5,483 nucleotides of DNA from JBAXSK01 sp044358815 (GCA_044358815.1 JBIKNH010000249.1:1-5483), one strand, 5' to 3'; shown: positions 1-5,289, counted from the stretch's first letter. Notes: generated from the letters alone by a model not told the origin. Numbers and translations: made by a program.

Positions 1-2
1 TT

Positions 3-188
3 GTTTGGTATGTAATCAGCTTGATGACCAGTGGCATTCGTGTAACTGCTGAGGAAGAATTTGGCGGTTTGGACATCAACGAACATGGCATGGAAGCTTA
101 TACCGGTTTTCTGAGTGATCCCCTCAGCGAAGGTAGCAGTGGTAGTGTTTACAGATCGTCAGAAAGTTTAGCTTCGGAGAAAGAATAG
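3..188 (+). CDS. amt: Ammonium transporter (Amt family), C-terminal part
   Basis: Only the last 61 codons are present; the gene starts before the window. The visible protein begins with the end of a hydrophobic segment (VWYVISLMTSGIRV), which fits the last transmembrane helix of Amt. It continues into the cytoplasmic tail with the family signature GLDINEHGMEAY (nt 66-101). In Amt/Mep/Rh trimers this tail contacts the neighbouring subunit, keeps the channels coupled, and is where PII proteins (GlnB/GlnK) act; that is family knowledge. After the signature there are 28 more residues, 9 of them serine, ending in SEKE. This tail is longer and more Ser-rich than I expect for a minimal Amt. The protein would sit in the plasma membrane and bring in ammonium. 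A strong terminator follows 54 bases after the stop, so the transcript ends here. Family assignment is confident from the signature; the paralogue cannot be told. Confidence 0.9.
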   Translation, partial: VWYVISLMTSGIRVTAEEEFGGLDINEHGMEAYTGFLSDPLSEGSSGSVYRSSESLASEKE

Positions 189-241
189 TTAATAGGTTTC
201 TGTTCGTTTAGAGCTTGAGCCGATATTATTTTTAACTCCAT

Positions 242-282
242 CAAGGGTGTGCTTGTACAAGATCAAGCGCACCCTTGTTTTT
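242..282 (+). terminator. Intrinsic terminator of the amt gene
   Basis: A 14-base arm (242-255) and its complement (264-277) pair along their full length with one G-U pair, around an 8-base loop (256-263). A run of five T (278-282) follows directly. This is a textbook rho-independent terminator placed after the amt stop. It separates amt transcription from the asparaginase gene. Confidence 0.88.
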
Positions 283-552
283 GGGAAGTTTTTTGGGGCA
301 GTCTACCAGGAACTAGTTGAGGGTCTAATCACAGGCATCATCATCAATCCTTGAGCAAAAATCTTTGGTGTAATTCCAAGGCAAAATTGCTGACGATCTC
401 CCCTAGAATGAAACATAGGGCAAAGCAAACTGGCAGCAAAACTGAGATGAGATTTTAAGATAGGTTTAATTTGGGCATAGTTTTCCTAGGTATTCAGTTA
501 AGCACCTGTTGATTAACCCGTTAATTTCTCCTATCTGCCCCAGCTAATCACC

Positions 553-572
553 CGATAAATTACGATAAATCA
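553..572 (+). repeat. Tandem 10-base direct repeat before the asparaginase gene
   Basis: Two adjacent 10-base units differ at one position: CGATAAATTA (553-562) and CGATAAATCA (563-572). The second ends 31 bases before the ATG. A 10-base period puts both copies on the same face of the helix, so they could be a paired protein site or part of an AT-rich promoter. No function can be assigned from sequence. Confidence 0.5.
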
Positions 573-603
573 TATTTAGTTTTTTGAGAGTATTGTCAGT
601 CCC

Positions 604-1482
604 ATGCAACCAAAACTGATTATTCACGGCGGCGCAGGTTCATCAGTGGATAGCAAAGGAGGACTAGAACCAGTGCGGTTGTCCCTCCATGCGGTCGTCA
701 ATGCAGTTTATCCCCTGCTACTGAATGGGGCGAGTGCCTTTGATGCTGTGGTAAAAGCCTGTGAGCTACTTGAAGATGATCCACGTTTTAATGCTGGGAC
801 GGGTTCCGTATTGCAGTCCGACGGGCAAATTCGGATGAGTGCTTCGATCATGGCAGGACAAGAGCAGCGGTTTAGCGGTGTGATCAATGTGGCGCGGGTT
901 CAACATCCGATCAACCTGGCTCAGCACTTGCAGTCTAGTCCTGATCGGGTTTTGTCTGACTATGGTGCGGCGGAACTATGCCGTGAATTAAATGTACCGA
1001 TTTATAATCCCCTGACCGATGAACGCCTAGAAGAGTGGGTCGAAGAGCGGCAACATAATTTCACTCGTAAAATGGCAGATGTGGCTAGGGGAACCATTGG
1101 CGCAGTGGCTTTAGACACCCAAGGGCGGATTGTTGCGGGGACTTCCACCGGGGGCAGAGGTTTTGAACGCATTGGTCGAGTCAGTGATTCCGCCACCCCA
1201 GCGGGTAACTATGCCACAGAAATCGCTGGTGTGAGTTGTACCGGAGTGGGGGAAGATATTCTCGATGAAGGCTTTGCGGTGCGGGTAGTGGTACGGGTCA
1301 CCGATGGTATGGATCTAAAGTCCGCTGTGGCTAAATCAATCCAAGAAGCCCAACAACGTAATCGAGACTTTGGGGCGATCTGCCTTGATGCCACTGGGGC
1401 GATCGCTTGGGGTAAAACCTGTCCTGTATTGTTTGCGGCGTACCATGATGGTGTTACCGTTGGCGATACACTACAGATTTAA
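604..1482 (+). CDS. iaaA: Plant-type L-asparaginase / isoaspartyl peptidase
   Basis: The 292-residue protein is an Ntn-hydrolase that cuts itself into alpha and beta subunits. The N-terminus carries the family HGGAG motif (8-12). FNAGTGSVL (62-70) is the alpha-subunit substrate region. ARGTIGAVALD (161-171) holds the cleavage site: Thr164 should become the N-terminal nucleophile of the beta chain (164-292). STGG (181-184), GRVSDS (191-196, with the Arg and Asp that bind substrate carboxylate and amine in E. coli IaaA) and SCTG (211-214) follow in the usual order. The family hydrolyses beta-aspartyl dipeptides and, more weakly, asparagine. In cyanobacteria homologues split the beta-Asp-Arg left by cyanophycinase, so a role in cyanophycin turnover is likely but inferred. 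The protein is cytoplasmic, with no signal peptide. The ATG at 604 is chosen because an in-frame TAG lies at 577 and the HGGAG motif sits at the expected distance; there is no Shine-Dalgarno site. It contains a HIP1 octamer. Confidence 0.93.
   Translation: MQPKLIIHGGAGSSVDSKGGLEPVRLSLHAVVNAVYPLLLNGASAFDAVVKACELLEDDPRFNAGTGSVLQSDGQIRMSASIMAGQEQRFSGVINVARVQHPINLAQHLQSSPDRVLSDYGAAELCRELNVPIYNPLTDERLEEWVEERQHNFTRKMADVARGTIGAVALDTQGRIVAGTSTGGRGFERIGRVSDSATPAGNYATEIAGVSCTGVGEDILDEGFAVRVVVRVTDGMDLKSAVAKSIQEAQQRNRDFGAICLDATGAIAWGKTCPVLFAAYHDGVTVGDTLQI
1399..1406. repeat. HIP1 octamer GCGATCGC, copy 1
   Basis: An exact GCGATCGC palindrome lies inside the asparaginase coding region. HIP1 is strongly over-represented in many cyanobacterial genomes, so it is mainly a marker of the host lineage. 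Confidence 0.85.
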
Positions 1483-1558
1483 CAGGGTTGCCTTTCCAGA
1501 ACCAAGTACCATCGAGAAGTGAGCTAGGCAGTAATATTGGGATTGGCTAATCAGCAGC

Positions 1559-1566
1559 AGAGGAAA
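1559..1566 (+). promoter_or_regulatory. Shine-Dalgarno site that decides the renalase-like start
   Basis: AGAGGAAA at 1559-1566 lies a few bases before the ATG at 1570, a normal spacing for ribosome binding. It is the clearest Shine-Dalgarno site among the complete genes here. It favours ATG 1570 over the in-frame TTG at 1537, which has no such site. Confidence 0.65.
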
Positions 1567-1569
1567 GTG

Positions 1570-2607
1570 ATGAAAGAAGTAGTAGTAATTGGTGCTGGAT
1601 TGGCTGGCCTAACCTGTGCGCAGCAGTTGCAGCAAGCAGGGATCAATGTCACTGTGGTGGAAAAATCCAATGGGTTAGGTGGACGGATGGCAACCCGACG
1701 GATTCAGGGAACATGGATTGATCACGGGGCACAGTATATTTCGCCTCGGGATGATGGTTTCGTCCGTTTTATGCGCAAGCTCGAAGAAAAGCAAATTGTG
1801 GAACCTTGGGGACGTAATATCTACATTGCCACTGCCCAAGGGCTGCGTCCCCTGCAATCCGATGAAATTTATCCCCGTTATATTTGTACTTCGGGTATGA
1901 CTGGCATCGCTAAGTACATTGCCCAAGAGTTTCTGAGTCAGGGGGATCAACATAAACATCGGATTTGTAATAATACTCGCATTATTGGGGTGCAGTGTGA
2001 TGATCAGCAGTGGCGACTAACCACCCAAAATAACGAAGAAATTACCGCTGATGCCATTGTGGCGACGATGCCTGCGCCACAGTTTTTGCCGTTGTTTGAG
2101 TCGGTGCTGGATAATGGCTCAAATTTTTTGCAGGCGGTGCGACTGGTTAAGTTTTTACCCAATATGACGATTATGGCGGGGTATGACTATAGCGGCGTGG
2201 CATTACCCAAGTGGCAAGGGGTCAAATATGAAGACGATAATATTTTGACTTGGGTATCCTGCAACACCAGTAAACACAGCAGTGTCCAAAAACAATTAGT
2301 TTTGGTTTTACAAAGTTCTGCTGACTTTGCTACTCAGTCTATGGAGGAGCCAGACCTAGAAATTGCCGGTAAACCGATGTTAATTCATGCGGGTAAAACC
2401 CTGGGTAAAGCTTTTGGTAGTCCTGAATGGTGGCAAGTGCATCGGTGGCGGTTTGCCTTTGCGGATGAGCCTTTAGGAATTTCTTGTTTGTCTACAGCAT
2501 CGCCATTACCGCTGGTGTGTGCTGGTGACTGGTGTGCGGGGCGAACCATTGAGGCGGCTTATACTTCGGGTATGGCGGCGGCAGAGTCATTGGCAGAAAT
2601 GCTTTAG
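1570..2607 (+). CDS. Renalase-like FAD-dependent oxidoreductase
   Basis: From ATG 1570 the protein has 345 residues. It opens directly with a Rossmann FAD-binding strand, KEVVVIGAGLAGL (GxGxxG at 8-13). Glu31 ends the second strand, where it usually binds the adenosine ribose. GLGGRMATRR (35-44) and DHGAQY (51-56) follow, as in the amine-oxidase/renalase superfamily. Near the C-terminus come HRWRFA (291-296) and CAGDWCAGRTIEAAYTSG (317-334), the second FAD-contacting signature of the COG3380 renalase-like group. Characterised bacterial renalases oxidise the non-standard isomers 2- and 6-dihydro-NAD(P) back to NAD(P)+ using O2; that is the most likely role, by family. No signal peptide is seen, so it is cytoplasmic. 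A longer reading from TTG 1537 would add 11 polar residues ahead of the Rossmann strand and is less likely. The gene lies 87 bases after the asparaginase gene with no terminator between, so co-transcription is possible. Another flavin amine oxidase activity cannot be excluded. Confidence 0.85.
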   Translation: MKEVVVIGAGLAGLTCAQQLQQAGINVTVVEKSNGLGGRMATRRIQGTWIDHGAQYISPRDDGFVRFMRKLEEKQIVEPWGRNIYIATAQGLRPLQSDEIYPRYICTSGMTGIAKYIAQEFLSQGDQHKHRICNNTRIIGVQCDDQQWRLTTQNNEEITADAIVATMPAPQFLPLFESVLDNGSNFLQAVRLVKFLPNMTIMAGYDYSGVALPKWQGVKYEDDNILTWVSCNTSKHSSVQKQLVLVLQSSADFATQSMEEPDLEIAGKPMLIHAGKTLGKAFGSPEWWQVHRWRFAFADEPLGISCLSTASPLPLVCAGDWCAGRTIEAAYTSGMAAAESLAEML

Positions 2608-2693
2608 GTTTTGTTTGCTAATCACTAAGTCTATTTACGAAAGGTAATTTAGATAATGCATCTTCAGTAGGTTCTGTGATGAGATGTAAGGTG

Positions 2694-2723
2694 TTTCAAA
2701 TCTGTTTGCTAAATTGATATAGT
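2694..2723 (+). promoter_or_regulatory. Possible promoter of the Uma2 gene
   Basis: TATAGT (2718-2723) differs from the sigma-70 -10 consensus at one base. TTTCAA (2694-2699) lies 18 bases upstream but is a poor -35. The start codon is 21 bases after the -10 box. The call rests mostly on the -10 and is tentative. Confidence 0.3.
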
Positions 2724-2744
2724 TAAGTTGCGAGTATTACCATC

Positions 2745-3350
2745 ATGCAAGCACCTGTAATTGATGCCCAAATAGAAGAAGAACTTGAGCCACAAATCCA
2801 TCTCTGGTCCATCGCTGATTATCACCAAATGATTGAAGCAAGAATTTTGGATGAAGATGATCGCGTAGAACTGTTGGAAGGAAAAATTGTTTCTAAAAAG
2901 CGAAAAAGTCCAATTCGAGCATCGAGCATACAGCGCAGTAGTAATTTTCTACTTGACTTGCTAAGCGATCGCGCTGAAATTCGCGTCCAGTTACCTGTGA
3001 TTCTAGGGAATGATTCTGAACCAGAGCCAGATATTGCCGTTGTGAGGTTTGATGCTGATGAATATTCCTTTAGACATCCTGAAGCATCGGATATTTATCT
3101 ATTAATCGAAGTTGCTGATTCAACTATTGCTAAAGATCGCAATCAAAAAGCGCGTATTTATGCCAAAAATCGGGTTTTAGAATATTGGATTCTGGATTTA
3201 CAAAAGCGAAAAGTTTATGTTTTTCGTCAGCCAGAAGAAGGCAGTTATCGCGAAAAGCTGATTCTGAATAGCAATGATAGTCTTGCGATACAAGCTTTTC
3301 CTGATGCGGCGATCGCTTTAAATGCTATGTTTCCTATTGCAAAGACGTAA
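2745..3350 (+). CDS. Uma2 family (DUF820) putative endonuclease
   Basis: The 201-residue protein matches the Uma2/DUF820 family, which has a PD-(D/E)xK nuclease fold and is expanded in cyanobacteria; its biological role is largely unknown. Features in order: LWSIADYHQMIEARIL (20-35) and DDRVELLEGKIV (38-49), the usual N-terminal block; SEPEPDIAVVR (91-101) with the PD aspartate Asp96; IYLLIEVADST (117-127) with Glu122; then KDRNQKARIYA (130-140) with Lys135 as the likely displaced catalytic lysine; and LEYWILDLQKRKVYVFRQP (145-163). The acidic and lysine residues of the fold are therefore intact. In relatives I remember, a Pro-His-Ala stretch follows the first block; here the matching place reads PIRAS, with Arg58 for His. 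The start at ATG 2745 keeps the family N-terminus and has no Shine-Dalgarno site. Sampled 60-base lines are 37-45% GC against 55-67% in lines from its neighbours. Two HIP1 octamers are inside. Confidence 0.88.
   Translation: MQAPVIDAQIEEELEPQIHLWSIADYHQMIEARILDEDDRVELLEGKIVSKKRKSPIRASSIQRSSNFLLDLLSDRAEIRVQLPVILGNDSEPEPDIAVVRFDADEYSFRHPEASDIYLLIEVADSTIAKDRNQKARIYAKNRVLEYWILDLQKRKVYVFRQPEEGSYREKLILNSNDSLAIQAFPDAAIALNAMFPIAKT
2965..2972. repeat. HIP1 octamer GCGATCGC, copy 2
   Basis: Exact GCGATCGC inside the Uma2 gene. Together with the copy at 3309, its presence suggests that this AT-richer gene has been resident in a HIP1-rich genome for some time or came from one. Confidence 0.85.
3309..3316. 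repeat. HIP1 octamer GCGATCGC, copy 3
   Basis: Exact GCGATCGC near the 3' end of the Uma2 gene, encoding part of the AAIAL stretch. Confidence 0.85.
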
Positions 3351-3422
3351 CTGAAATATGTCTATGGCTTTATCAAGGGTGTGTGTAACCTTAAGAATTA
3401 TGCTTTATGTAAGGCTAACGTT

Positions 3423-3503
3423 ATGATGCCATTGTTATCTGTTGTCATTATCCTAGTTTCCGTAGTTTCCCTAGGATGTGTTAGCTATAGCGTAACGCAT
3501 TAA
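3423..3503 (+). CDS. Possible 26-residue hydrophobic small protein
   Basis: From ATG 3423 (or the next codon, ATG 3426) an open frame of 26 codons encodes a peptide that is almost wholly hydrophobic, with VVIILVSVVSLGC in its centre, ending at TAA 3501. AAGG at 3411-3414 is a weak ribosome site 8 bases upstream. One membrane-spanning helix would fit. It does not resemble the small photosystem or cytochrome b6f subunits I know (PsbM, PsbT, PetL, PetN, PsaM, Psb30). A frame this short can easily arise by chance, and its end runs into the palindromic element, so I give it low weight. Confidence 0.15.
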   Translation: MMPLLSVVIILVSVVSLGCVSYSVTH

Positions 3504-3544
3504 AGCCTGACTCCACGGTGCGTTACGGCGATGCCTAACGCACC
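3491..3544. repeat. Palindromic TAACGCA/TGCGTTA element with two competing hairpins
   Basis: GGTGCGTTA (3517-3525) and TAACGCACC (3536-3544) form a perfect 9-base stem; inside, GGC (3527-3529) and GCC (3533-3535) extend it past one bulged C, leaving a GAT loop. Just upstream, CGTAACGCA (3491-3499) is a perfect 9-base complement of TGCGTTACG (3519-3527), giving a second hairpin that cannot form together with the first. No T-run follows, so it is not an intrinsic terminator. Dispersed repeats with a GGTGCGTTA...TAACGCACC core are common in cyanobacterial intergenic DNA as I recall; this looks like one of them. Confidence 0.7.
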
Positions 3545-3734
3545 CTACAAGAACTTACAACATAAGAATGGCTAAAGATATATTACTACCTAACGGATAA
3601 GTTAAGTTAATCCAGATTGCCTATCAATCAAATGTCAAAACCTCTGATATTATCCGCTCTAATGATATGTTACACACTAATTGCTTAATTATTATTTATC
3701 TTTGCGATCATCAATAATTATCAGCGAAATAAAC

Positions 3735-3748
3735 GTAGCCTATATTAC
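3735..3748. promoter_or_regulatory. NtcA-like motif GTA-N8-TAC
   Basis: GTA (3735-3737), eight bases, then TAC (3746-3748) is the exact core of the site bound by NtcA, the cyanobacterial nitrogen regulator. About one such match is expected by chance in a window this size, and no -10 box lies at the usual 22-23 base distance; the best -10 box is 63 bases downstream. It is therefore only a candidate. Confidence 0.2.
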
Positions 3749-3811
3749 CATCAGCATAACCTACAAATTCTGAACACTAAATAAAGTCCGTTACATTCCC
3801 CTAATACACCC

Positions 3812-3817
3812 TATAAA
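3812..3817 (+). promoter_or_regulatory. Likely -10 box of the alkene reductase gene
   Basis: TATAAA at 3812-3817 is one base from TATAAT and lies 36 bases before the ATG at 3854. No good -35 is found at 16-18 bases upstream; the nearest candidate, TTACAT (3791-3796), is weak and 15 bases away. That would suit an activator-dependent or extended promoter. Confidence 0.35.
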
Positions 3818-3853
3818 ATCTAGCTACATTTACGATTAACCCATCATAAGCCC

Positions 3854-4990
3854 ATGATTGCAGCATCTAATCCATCCACCAATCTGTTTACACCGATTCA
3901 AATAGGCGAGCTATCCTTGGCAAATCGTATCGTCATGGCTCCTTTAACCCGTTGCCGTGCCGGAGCCGGAGCGCGTAAGATCCCCTCGGCTTTGAATGCC
4001 ACTTATTATGCACAGCGGGCTAGCGCAGGACTGATTATTACCGAAGCCACTCAAGTTTCGCCCCTGAGTACCGCTTATCCCAATACCCCTGGGATTTTTA
4101 CCCCTGAGCAGGTGGCAGGGTGGCAACTGGTGACAGAGGCAGTACACCAAAAGGGCGGCAAAATTTTCTTGCAACTGTGGCACGGCGGGCGGGTAGCTCA
4201 TCCCCTCTGGCATCCCGAAGGTTTAGACCCAGTGGCTCCCAGTGCCATCGCCGCAGCGGGACAAACCCAAACTCCCCAAGGCTTACAACCTTTTGCGACA
4301 CCAAGGGCATTGACGATCACCGAAATTGCGGAAATTGTCGAGCAGTTCCGCGTCGGCGCAGAGAATGCTTTAGCCGCAGGGTTTGATGGCGTGGAATTAC
4401 ATGGGGCGTTTGGCTATTTAATCGATCAGTTTTTGCAGGATCACAGTAATCGTCGCACCGATGAATATGGTGGTTCTGTGGCAAATCGGGCGCGGTTCCT
4501 GTTGGAAGTGGTGGCAGCAGTAACCGGAGTTTGGGGTAAGGATCGAGTGGGGATCAAACTTTCTCCCAGTAATACTTTCAATGACATGAAAGATAGTCAG
4601 CCTATCGAAACTTTTAGTTATGTAATTAAAGCACTGAATCAGTTTGATCTTGCCTATGTGCATTTGATGGAGACAACTCCAGCGGATTTGCGTCATGGTG
4701 GCACGACTATTCCGACCAAAATTTTCCGTCCTCTTTATCAGGGGCGGCTCATGGCTAATGCCGGATATACCAAAGCAACGGCAGACCAAGCCTTAGCCGC
4801 TGGGGATGCAGACTTAGTTTCCTTTGGTAGTTTATTCATTGCGAATCCTGACTTACCGGAGCGGTTCCATAAGGATGCGCCTCTTAATACCCCAGATCCC
4901 CAGACTTTCTATGCTTATCCCTGTGACGACTCTACCCAAGACTGTAATTTTGCTAAGGGCTACATAGATTATCCATTTCTAGCGGATTGA
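3854..4990 (+). CDS. Alkene reductase, Old Yellow Enzyme family
   Basis: This 378-residue protein is an FMN-dependent (beta/alpha)8-barrel enzyme that uses NAD(P)H to reduce electron-poor C=C bonds, as in NemA, OYE1 and plant OPR. Motifs in order: LFTPIQIGELSLANRIVMAPLTRCRA (11-36) with Thr32, matching the flavin-tuning Thr37 of OYE1; FLQLWHGGRVAHP (105-117) with Gln107 for FMN; ELHGAFGYLIDQFL (181-194), with His183 and the proton-donor Tyr188 retained but Phe186 where OYE1 has Asn194; NRRTDEYGGS (199-208); RVGIKLSP (231-238); and VSFGSLFIANPDLPERF (322-338), the FMN phosphate end. Near the C-terminus, before GYIDYPFL, there is an insert with Cys357 and Cys364 that I do not expect in the family. 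It is cytoplasmic with no signal peptide. It starts at ATG 3854 without a Shine-Dalgarno site. Physiological substrates of such enzymes are mostly unknown; detoxification of reactive enones or quinones is a common suggestion. Confidence 0.92.
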   Translation: MIAASNPSTNLFTPIQIGELSLANRIVMAPLTRCRAGAGARKIPSALNATYYAQRASAGLIITEATQVSPLSTAYPNTPGIFTPEQVAGWQLVTEAVHQKGGKIFLQLWHGGRVAHPLWHPEGLDPVAPSAIAAAGQTQTPQGLQPFATPRALTITEIAEIVEQFRVGAENALAAGFDGVELHGAFGYLIDQFLQDHSNRRTDEYGGSVANRARFLLEVVAAVTGVWGKDRVGIKLSPSNTFNDMKDSQPIETFSYVIKALNQFDLAYVHLMETTPADLRHGGTTIPTKIFRPLYQGRLMANAGYTKATADQALAAGDADLVSFGSLFIANPDLPERFHKDAPLNTPDPQTFYAYPCDDSTQDCNFAKGYIDYPFLAD

Positions 4991-5008
4991 TTTCTGAAAT
5001 TTCTGAAA
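4991..5008 (+). repeat. Tandem 9-base repeat right after the alkene reductase stop
   Basis: TTTCTGAAA occurs twice without a gap (4991-4999 and 5000-5008), starting at the first base after the TGA stop. Each unit is itself near-palindromic. It has no T-run and does not look like a terminator; replication slippage may have made it. Confidence 0.6.
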
Positions 5009-5117
5009 TTATTGATTAGCCCTTGGAATCCTACTCTAGGGTGTATTTTGGGGCGCATATTGAAGTGTATTTTCAAAGGTATTTTGGAACAATCTAGCCC
5101 TGATTTGGTCACAGCAG

Positions 5118-5163
5118 TTACACACCCAATTACACACCAGTTAAATACTAATCAAATACTAAT
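5118..5163 (+). repeat. Two neighbouring tandem direct-repeat pairs
   Basis: TTACACACC occurs at 5118-5126 and 5130-5138 (period 12), and AAATACTAAT at 5143-5152 and 5154-5163 (period 11). Both periods are close to one helical turn, so the copies face the same side of the DNA. They lie 127-172 bases before the GTG start of the tamB-like gene. Tandem response-regulator sites have such spacing, but no known box is recognised. Confidence 0.55.
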
Positions 5164-5289
5164 TACGCACTCTGAGCCGTGTTTTCAGTCCTCCTCTCCC
5201 ACAAAATACAACAGAGGGCTGATAATTGGGCGAAAACCGTTATTATATTGCTTGTGGCTGTCGAAGGAGCAATAGGGAGTAATTAACCA

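Larger units (their letters stand above)
189..603 (+). other. Intergenic region between amt and the asparaginase gene
   Basis: This 415-base stretch holds the amt terminator (242-282) and then presumably the promoter of the downstream gene. No coding sequence is convincing on either strand; reading frames are short and interrupted. Small structures seen are an ATTAA-CCCG-TTAAT inverted repeat (512-525) and a tandem pair of CGATAAAT units (553-572) about 31 bases before the start codon. No -35/-10 pair with good spacing stands out, so I do not place a promoter. Confidence 0.6.
3351..3853 (+). other. Intergenic region between Uma2 and the alkene reductase
   Basis: This 503-base stretch has no recognisable gene. 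It holds a second copy of ATCAAGGGTGTG (3372-3383), identical to the start of the amt terminator (240-251) but without its partner arm, a possible 26-codon ORF (3423-3503), a TCCTAG/CTAGGA inverted repeat (3451-3476), the palindromic TAACGCA/TGCGTTA element (3491-3544), an NtcA-like motif (3735-3748), and a -10 box (3812-3817). From about 3550 to 3810 it is AT-rich and otherwise featureless. Confidence 0.6.
4991..5289 (+). other. Intergenic region before the tamB-like gene
   Basis: This 299-base stretch has no convincing gene. It contains the 9-base tandem repeat after the stop, three GTATTTT words spaced 24 and 12 bases apart (5043, 5067, 5079), two pairs of short tandem repeats at 5118-5163, and an AT-rich TATTATATT block (5241-5249) that could be the -10 of the next gene. 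No intrinsic terminator for the alkene reductase gene was found. Confidence 0.55.

Noticed and set aside
1002..1394. Two minus-strand frames inside the asparaginase gene
   Set aside because: Both are antisense to the catalytic region, with Arg/Ser/Thr-rich translations typical of non-coding readings.
1675..1959. 94-codon frame on the minus strand inside the renalase-like gene
   Set aside because: It lies wholly within a gene with clear FAD-binding motifs and has no recognisable domain of its own.
3423..3503. Reading the small hydrophobic ORF as a lipoprotein because of the SLGC sequence
   Set aside because: The order does not fit a lipobox (Leu should be at -3, here it is at -2), there is no basic N-region, and only seven residues follow the Cys.
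3517..3544. Hairpin as a terminator for the Uma2 gene
   Set aside because: No T-run follows the stem, and it lies about 170 bases after the stop.
3790..3797. GTTACATT as an RpaB (HLR1) site before the alkene reductase
   Set aside because: HLR1 needs two such halves separated by two bases; only one half is present.
4418..4789. 123-codon frame on the minus strand inside the alkene reductase gene
   Set aside because: It is antisense to conserved OYE motifs, and its translation resembles no family I recognise.
5012..5275. Open frame of 87 codons between the alkene reductase and the tamB-like gene
   Set aside because: It starts with TTG without a ribosome site, has repetitive low-complexity content, resembles no family I know, and overlaps the likely promoter of the next gene.
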